DNA of 10,035 bases from Solirubrobacteraceae bacterium (GTDB lineage Bacteria; Actinomycetota; Thermoleophilia; Solirubrobacterales; Solirubrobacteraceae). The notes under the pieces were generated by a model that was not told the DNA's origin, ran no database searches, and saw only the letters and a program-made list of their open reading frames with translations. Each line of letters opens with the position of its first letter. Within the stretch, counting starts at the first letter, position 1. Below are positions 6,092-10,035 of the stretch, piece after piece. Made by a program: the position numbers and the translations under genes. The stretch lies in contig JAEMSV010000123.1 in the NCBI GenBank assembly GCA_016462625.1, forward strand, positions 1 to 10,035, written 5' to 3'.

Positions 6092-6772
6092 GTGTTGCTC
6101 AGGATCGCTCGCGCGGGGGTGCTCATCGGCGCCTCGTTGTTCGTCGTCGGTGCGTGGATCGGCTGGTACGAGCCGCCGTTCCCAGGCCTGCCGAGGAGCC
6201 CGGCCTACGAGTTCGCCGGCCCGGTGGGGGAGTGGGCGTGGCTCGGTGTCGCTCCGTTGCTCGCCGCCTGCGTCGCGCCGTTCACTCGGCCCTGGCTGCG
6301 GTGGCTGTGGCTCACGCCCGTCCCACCGCTGGTCGCGGTCGCCATCGTCGCCACCGTTGATCCCTTCTCTCTCGTGGTGTTTCCCTTCTCGCCGCCCTTC
6401 AGCGAACGCTCGGCCTGGCTGCTCGTCTCGGGCGCCGGCGCTGCACTCGCCTGGGCCGCACTCGTGGTCGCGTGGTGGTGGACACGGCACGGGGCCGAGC
6501 AGACGTCCCGGCGCTGGCAGCCGATCGCCGCGCTCGCAATGATCGTGCTCGTCGCGATCGCGGTGCCCGCGCTGCGCGGGCCGCGGAACCTCGAGGCAGA
6601 GCGGGTGGCGGCACGTGGTGGCGCGGACGAATGCGAGCCGTCGAGCCGGCTCGACGAGGTCCGGGTGGAATGCCGCGACCGGCTCGGGCGCGAGCCCCGC
6701 TGCGCTGTCGAAGTGCGGTGCCACGACGGATCGCGCAGCGGGCAGACAGGGGGCTACGACACCGCGCCGTAG
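6092..6772 (+). CDS. Polytopic membrane protein with Cys-rich C-terminal tail, unknown function
   Basis: The 226-residue protein has about five hydrophobic segments (roughly residues 5-25, 46-62, 72-90, 108-130 and 143-160). A hydrophilic tail of about 65 residues follows, with four Cys (in DECEP, VECRD, PRCAV and VRCHD) that could form two disulfides if the tail is outside the cell. A loop GWYEPPFPGLPRSPAYEF follows the first helix. No family is recognised. GTG 6092 is preferred over the in-frame GTG 6074 because TAGTGT ends 7 bases before it. The gene is divergent from the GT2 operon and its last 19 bases overlap the 3' end of the GT4 gene on the opposite strand. An envelope role is suggested only by context. 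Confidence 0.75.
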   Translation: MLLRIARAGVLIGASLFVVGAWIGWYEPPFPGLPRSPAYEFAGPVGEWAWLGVAPLLAACVAPFTRPWLRWLWLTPVPPLVAVAIVATVDPFSLVVFPFSPPFSERSAWLLVSGAGAALAWAALVVAWWWTRHGAEQTSRRWQPIAALAMIVLVAIAVPALRGPRNLEAERVAARGGADECEPSSRLDEVRVECRDRLGREPRCAVEVRCHDGSRSGQTGGYDTAP

Positions 6773-7830
6773 AGCTCCAGCGTCCGCTCCGCGATCGGCC
6801 CCCACGCGTACGGGCCGGCCGCCGCGGCCTGTGCGGCAGCCGTCAGCTCCTCGCGCGTCACGGCATCATCCAGCAGCCGCCGCAGTTCGGCGTGGAGCGC
6901 AGCGGGATCGCCCGGAGGGACGACCGCCGCCGCACCCTGCGCCGCGACCTCACCGAAGCCGCCGACGTCGCTCAGCACCAGCGGGGTCCCGAAGCCGAGG
7001 GCGGTGTAGAGCACGCCGGACTGGTCGATCTCGCGGTACGGCAGGACGACCAGCTCGGCCCGGCGGAAGCACGCGGCGGCCTCCGCGTCGCTGACGAAGC
7101 GCGGCACCCAGCGCACCCCGGCCGGCGCGCGCGCCCGGAGCTCCGTGATGTCGATCCGCGGCATCCCGACGACCCAGAGCTCGGCATCGGAGATCCCTTC
7201 CCACGCCTCCAGCAGGACGTCGAGCCCCTTGTACGGACGGATCAGGCCGAAGAAGAGCACGACGGGGCGGTCTGGCTCGGGGAGCTCGGCGGGCAGCACC
7301 GGATCGACGTGGGTGAGCGCATCGAGCACCCCGTGCGGGATGACGTGGACGAGCGCCGGGTCGAGCCCCAGCTCCCCGATCAGGCGACCCCGCCCGTGCT
7401 CGGAGTGCACCACGACCGCATCCATCCGCTCGTACAGGCGGCGCTGGGCGGCGCGCTGGCCGGGGCTCGGCTCGCGCGGCAGGACGTCGTGCGCGGTCAG
7501 CACGCGGGGGCGCTTCGGCAGGAGGTGGACGTCGAGCTGCTGCAGCGCGAGCCACTGGAAGTGCACGACGTCGGCGTCCCGCGCAGCGCGGCGGTAGCGC
7601 AGCATGTCCACGGGATGCTGGGCCACCCGCGCCATCCGGCGGCCATGCGGAGGCGCCGGCAACCGGTAGAAGCGCTCGACGCGCTCGTAGCCCTCGGCGG
7701 CCGGGACGTCGCCGTAGTCGAACGCGCTCGTCTGCAGGCGGACTTGCGCGCCGGCACGGGCGAGCGCCGCGCAGAGCGCGTGGTCGTAGGGCGGCGTGTA
7801 GGCGGCGGGGTCGACGATGTCGATACGCAC
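6754..7830 (-). CDS. GT4 family glycosyltransferase
   Basis: The 358-residue protein has the two-domain GT-B layout. The N-terminal half (1-185) includes VVHFQWLALQQ (88-98), TAHDVLPRE (112-120), VVHSEHGRGRL (140-150) and IPHGVLD (164-170). The C-terminal half begins with VVLFFGLIRPYKGLDVLLEA (190-209), the usual Arg/Lys nucleotide-sugar site with R198 and K201, followed by ELVVLPYREIDQSGVLYTALGFGTP (259-283). In that EX7E-like region E267 is present, but the second Glu is replaced (T276 in VLYTALGFG); this is seen in some GT4 subfamilies with an SGVL motif. It has no membrane segment, so it is cytoplasmic or peripheral. It probably adds a sugar to a lipid-linked glycan. The GTG start at 7830 lies 8 bases after a -10-like GATACT. 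The open frame continues far upstream without family match. Confidence 0.92.
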   Translation of the reverse strand: MRIDIVDPAAYTPPYDHALCAALARAGAQVRLQTSAFDYGDVPAAEGYERVERFYRLPAPPHGRRMARVAQHPVDMLRYRRAARDADVVHFQWLALQQLDVHLLPKRPRVLTAHDVLPREPSPGQRAAQRRLYERMDAVVVHSEHGRGRLIGELGLDPALVHVIPHGVLDALTHVDPVLPAELPEPDRPVVLFFGLIRPYKGLDVLLEAWEGISDAELWVVGMPRIDITELRARAPAGVRWVPRFVSDAEAAACFRRAELVVLPYREIDQSGVLYTALGFGTPLVLSDVGGFGEVAAQGAAAVVPPGDPAALHAELRRLLDDAVTREELTAAAQAAAAGPYAWGPIAERTLELYGAVS

Positions 7831-7838
7831 GGTCGGGG

Positions 7839-7844
7839 AGTATC
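7839..7844 (-). promoter_or_regulatory. -10 element (GATACT) of the GT4 gene
   Basis: On the minus strand GATACT ends 8 bases before the GTG at 7830 and there is no Shine-Dalgarno. The expected -35 position (about 7862-7867) overlaps the left arm of the inverted repeat at 7854-7865, so a protein bound there would affect this promoter. Confidence 0.45.
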
Positions 7845-7853
7845 GCGCGCCCC

Positions 7854-7916
7854 GGGGGTGTGACCACAAAGCGAACCGGCAGTGACGATTACGGTCACAC
7901 CCCCTGACCGTGACAC
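7854..7916. promoter_or_regulatory. Putative operator array between divergent glycosyltransferase genes
   Basis: A perfect 12-bp inverted repeat, GGGGGTGTGACC (7854-7865) and GGTCACACCCCC (7893-7904), is separated by 27 bases. Overlapping it are two smaller perfect inverted repeats: GTGAC-N7-GTCAC (7882-7898) and ACGGTCA-N7-TGACCGT (7891-7911). TGAC recurs at 7861, 7883 and 7905, exactly 22 bp apart and so on nearly the same helix face, and again at 7911. The array lies between the -10 elements of the GT4 (7839-7844) and GT2 (7939-7944) genes. This looks like a binding site for a dimeric regulator controlling both; the regulator is unknown. Confidence 0.5.
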
Positions 7917-7938
7917 CGCACGCCCCGGCGCGGCGCGG

Positions 7939-7944
7939 CAGTAT
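7939..7944 (+). promoter_or_regulatory. -10 element (CAGTAT) of the rhamnosyltransferase-like gene
   Basis: CAGTAT keeps A at position 2 and T at position 6 and ends 9 bases before the ATG at 7954. No typical Shine-Dalgarno spacing is present, although the intervening GGCGGG is purine-rich. It supports starting at 7954 rather than at the upstream in-frame GTG 7882. Confidence 0.4.
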
Positions 7945-7953
7945 GGCGGGCGC

Positions 7954-8901
7954 ATGTCGTCCGTCCCCGTCGAGGTCACGTACTGCGTGGTCAACACCGA
8001 GCAGCGCCAGTTCCTGCTGCGCTGCCTCGACGCGATCGCCGAAGAGCGCGAGCGGCTGCCGTTCCTCACCGAGGTCCTCGTCCTCGACAACGCCTCGCGC
8101 GACGGGTCCGCGGGTGCCGCGCGCAATCATCCTGCGTGCGACGCGCTGATCGTCAACGAGCAGCGCCGCGGCAAGGGCGAGAACGACACGACCCTGCTGC
8201 GCCGCGCGCGCGGGCGGTTCTGCCTCCTGCTCAACGAGGACTCCGAGCTGAAGCCCGGCGCGACCGAGGTGCTGCGCGACGCGCTCGTCAGCGACGAGCA
8301 GGCCGGGGCCGCCGGCGCGCTGCTGCTCACCCCCGACGAGCACCAGCAGCCCTCCGCCTGGCGCTTCCCGACTCCGGTGACCGCCGCCGTTGGCGCGCTG
8401 TTCCTGCACAACCTGTTCACGGTGCAGAGCCGCGGCACGAAGACCCGCAAGGTCGACTGGGCGCAGTCCGCCGCGCTCATGGTCCGGCGCGACGCCGCCG
8501 AGGAGATCGACTGGTTCGACCCCGCGTTCTTCGTCTACTCCGACGAGGTGGACTTCTGCAAGCGGCTGAAGGACGCGGGCTGGAGCACGCTGTACGTCCC
8601 CGAGGCGATGGCGATCCACCACGAGCAGCTCACGACGGGCACGGTTCCGGAGCGCCGGATCGTCGAGCTCTCGCGCAACCGCGACCGGTACATGCGCAAG
8701 CACCACAGCGCCGGATCGGCCGCCGTCGTGCGGTGGCTCACCGCTTGGACGTACGCGCTGCGGGCGCTCGCGGCGGTCGTCCTGCCGAGCCACAGCAGCA
8801 AGCGGTACTGGCGCCACGTGACCGCGACGCTGCATCCGGAAGAGGGCGAGGGACTACGCGAAGCTGCGTACGACCACAACCGCGGGGGTAGACGGCTGTA
8901 G
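7954..8901 (+). CDS. GT2 family glycosyltransferase, rhamnosyltransferase-like (WbbL type)
   Basis: The 315-residue protein has a GT-A domain of the soluble rhamnosyltransferase-like type: nucleotide site VLVLDNASRDGS with D45 (41-52), the DXD-equivalent LLNEDSEL (92-99), the acceptor/catalytic region KVDWAQSAALMVRRD (166-180), then DWFDPAFFVYSDEVDFCKRLKDAGW (186-210) with the acidic D197/E198/D200, and a late His pair (IHHEQ, 221-225). These match GT2 enzymes that add rhamnose or similar sugars to lipid-linked glycans; WbbL, which builds the mycobacterial linker, is the best-known relative, but the donor cannot be read from sequence. A weakly hydrophobic helix at about 256-278 may bind the membrane. 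ATG 7954 is chosen because it follows CAGTAT by 9 bases and the family homology starts there. It shares a divergent promoter region with the GT4 gene. Confidence 0.9.
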   Translation: MSSVPVEVTYCVVNTEQRQFLLRCLDAIAEERERLPFLTEVLVLDNASRDGSAGAARNHPACDALIVNEQRRGKGENDTTLLRRARGRFCLLLNEDSELKPGATEVLRDALVSDEQAGAAGALLLTPDEHQQPSAWRFPTPVTAAVGALFLHNLFTVQSRGTKTRKVDWAQSAALMVRRDAAEEIDWFDPAFFVYSDEVDFCKRLKDAGWSTLYVPEAMAIHHEQLTTGTVPERRIVELSRNRDRYMRKHHSAGSAAVVRWLTAWTYALRALAAVVLPSHSSKRYWRHVTATLHPEEGEGLREAAYDHNRGGRRL

Positions 8902-8912
8902 GCGATAGACCG

Positions 8913-8918
8913 TAAGGT
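8913..8918 (+). promoter_or_regulatory. -10 element (TAAGGT) of the trypsin-like gene
   Basis: TAAGGT matches TANNNT and ends 8 bases before the GTG at 8927. TAGACG at 8889-8894, 18 bases further upstream, is a possible weak -35. The gene therefore probably has its own promoter even though it starts only 25 bases after the glycosyltransferase gene. Confidence 0.5.
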
Positions 8919-8926
8919 GGCGGATC

Positions 8927-10035
8927 GTGCGCCTGTTCCTGACTGCTCTCCTACTGCTGGCGGCCCTGGCCCCCGCCGCCACCGCTGCGCCGATCTCCCA
9001 GAAGGGCAAGGTGCGGCCGTACATCGTCAACGGCGTGGAGCGCGGAGCGCCTCTGCCCTGGCAGGTCGCCCTCGTCAAGGTGGACAACGGCGGCGTGCCG
9101 GTCCCGTTTGACGTGTTCTGCGGCGGCACGATCCGGGACGCCACCCACGTCATCACGGCCGCCCACTGCGTGCCGGATACCAGCGCCGGGGAGATCGCGA
9201 TCGTCGCCGGCCTCGACCACGTCGCGGACCAGTCGAGCGTGCAGGTCAAGGTCGTGTCGGCCATCACCAGCCACCCGCAGTACCAGTCGCCGACCGGGAG
9301 CAACAACGACGTCGCGGTTCTCACGCTCAGCTCCGCGCTGACGGCCAGCGCCACCGTCAACAGCGTTCCGGTCGTGACCGCGAACGCGAACCCGACAGGT
9401 GCGTCGCTGATCATCTCCGGCTGGGGGCTCCTGAGCGACGGCGGGTCACAGCCGTTCCGCCTCAACTGGGCCGCCATTCAGGGTCAGCCCGACTCAGCCT
9501 GCTCGCAGTACGGCAGCTCGTTCGTCACCGGCACGATGCTCTGCGCGGGCGCGTCCAACGGCTTCGGGATCATCGACACCTGCCAGGGTGATTCCGGCGG
9601 TCCCCTCGTCGGCAACGGCGGGAGCTTCCCGCTCGTCGGCGTCGTCTCCTTCGGCCGCGGATGCGCGCAGGCCGGCTTCCCCGGCGTCTACGCGAACCTC
9701 ACGAACCCGGATCTCAACGCGTTCGCCAAGGCGGCCAGCCCGGCACCGCGCGCCGAGCCGTCGAGCCCGACCACCATCGGCGGCACGCCGGCCGTCGGCC
9801 AGACCCTCACCTGCCAGGAGGGCGCGTGGAGCCAGGCGCCCACGTTCACCTACGACTGGCTGAGCGGTGTCCGCGGCGCGGACGGCAAGTTCACGGACGT
9901 GCGCGATGAAGGCACGGGCAAGACGCTCGCGCTGACCGCCGCCCACAACGCCCGCTTCGTCGGCTGCACCGCGACCGCCCACAGCGCGGGCGGCCACCGG
10001 GCGTCCACGGCCAACGTCGTCGGCCCGATCACGAC
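8927..10035 (+). CDS. Secreted trypsin-like serine protease with Ig-like C-terminal module (3' end outside window)
   Basis: 369 codons are visible and the frame is still open at the window edge. Residues 1-20 are a signal peptide (MRLFLTALLLLAALAP, cleavage near ATA-A), then a short propeptide. The mature S1 domain starts at I33 (IVNGVE) and runs to about 265. The triad is H80 (TAAHC), D128 (NNDVAVL) and S223 (GDSGGP). D217, six residues before the Ser, is the chymotrypsin-numbered D189, predicting cleavage after Arg/Lys. Cys65/Cys81 fit the conserved disulfide beside His. The residue before I33 is Tyr (VRPY), not Arg/Lys, so classical self-activation is not obvious. From about 285 a Ser/Thr/Gly-rich Ig-like module begins (TPAVGQTLTCQEGAW, FTYDWL, FVGCTATA), of a type often repeated in Solirubrobacterales exoproteins. 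GTG 8927 is 8 bases after TAAGGT. Confidence 0.92.
   Translation, partial: MRLFLTALLLLAALAPAATAAPISQKGKVRPYIVNGVERGAPLPWQVALVKVDNGGVPVPFDVFCGGTIRDATHVITAAHCVPDTSAGEIAIVAGLDHVADQSSVQVKVVSAITSHPQYQSPTGSNNDVAVLTLSSALTASATVNSVPVVTANANPTGASLIISGWGLLSDGGSQPFRLNWAAIQGQPDSACSQYGSSFVTGTMLCAGASNGFGIIDTCQGDSGGPLVGNGGSFPLVGVVSFGRGCAQAGFPGVYANLTNPDLNAFAKAASPAPRAEPSSPTTIGGTPAVGQTLTCQEGAWSQAPTFTYDWLSGVRGADGKFTDVRDEGTGKTLALTAAHNARFVGCTATAHSAGGHRASTANVVGPIT

Noticed and set aside
4875..6542. A 555-codon plus-strand frame across the GT2 gene
   Set aside because: It is the antisense of a gene with clear GT2 motifs, and its sequence is Asp/Arg/Gly-rich without any domain.
7859..7899. CRP-type site (TGTGA ... 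TCACA)
   Set aside because: The halves are 31 bases apart instead of 6, so this is not a CRP site; the region is reported as an unassigned operator array.
7882..7953. In-frame GTG at 7882 as the start of the rhamnosyltransferase-like gene
   Set aside because: The added 24 residues do not resemble the family and cover the operator-like repeats and the -10 element; ATG 7954 fits better.
7831..8835. Upstream extension of the GT4 frame, giving 693 codons
   Set aside because: GT4 homology starts at the GTG at 7830, which has a -10 element just upstream; the extension is antisense to the GT2 gene at 7954-8901.
1..10035. CRISPR array, insertion sequence, tRNA or rRNA gene
   Set aside because: I saw no regularly spaced repeats, no transposase motifs, no terminal inverted repeats and no tRNA cloverleaf or rRNA segments by reading; this was not computed.

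Overview
The window is GC-rich (by eye about 70%) and almost fully coding, with G/C-ending codons and several GTG starts. Its gene content is typical of an actinobacterium: a DUF3105 protein, a secreted PGRP-type amidase with an N-terminal beta domain, a dodecin, an exopolysaccharide-type glycosyltransferase set, and a trypsin with Ig-like tail modules. The secreted beta-sandwich proteins and the short -10-to-start spacings suggest the Thermoleophilia/Solirubrobacterales. That placement is inferred from style, not from a marker gene.

Layout. 1-414: end of a secreted beta-sandwich protein, followed by a strong hairpin. 527-3013 (+): a DUF3105 membrane-anchored protein, then a 575-residue secreted zinc amidase. 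3010-3219 (-): dodecin, tail to tail with the amidase; the two stop codons share one CTAG. 3342-3839 (+): a small secreted protein of unknown function, divergent from dodecin. 3893-6017 (-): a tight three-gene operon read right to left, encoding a membrane GT2 glycosyltransferase, a small membrane protein of unknown function, and a minimal PglC-type phosphoglycosyl transferase. 6092-6772 (+): a polytopic membrane protein with a Cys-rich tail, overlapping at its 3' end a GT4 glycosyltransferase (6754-7830, -). 7954-8901 (+): a rhamnosyltransferase-like GT2, divergent from the GT4. 8927 to the right edge (+): a secreted trypsin-like protease whose Ig-like tail runs off the window.

Function. The phosphoglycosyl transferase, two GT2 enzymes and the GT4 are a plausible core of a surface polysaccharide pathway: the first sugar phosphate goes onto undecaprenyl phosphate and further sugars follow. 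No flippase, polymerase or nucleotide-sugar gene lies in the window, so the cluster is either incomplete here or dispersed. The flanking genes encode envelope or exported proteins (amidase, protease, beta-sandwich proteins), so the whole window looks like a cell-envelope region.

Regulation. Six genes have a TANNNT-like hexamer ending 7-9 bases before the start codon and no Shine-Dalgarno sequence, which suggests leaderless transcripts. Dodecin and the 3342 gene instead have Shine-Dalgarno sequences. The GT4/GT2 divergent promoter holds the most striking non-coding structure: a perfect 12-bp inverted repeat and TGAC motifs exactly 22 bp apart. I found no clear undescribed multi-gene system, no mobile element, no RNA gene and no CRISPR array.
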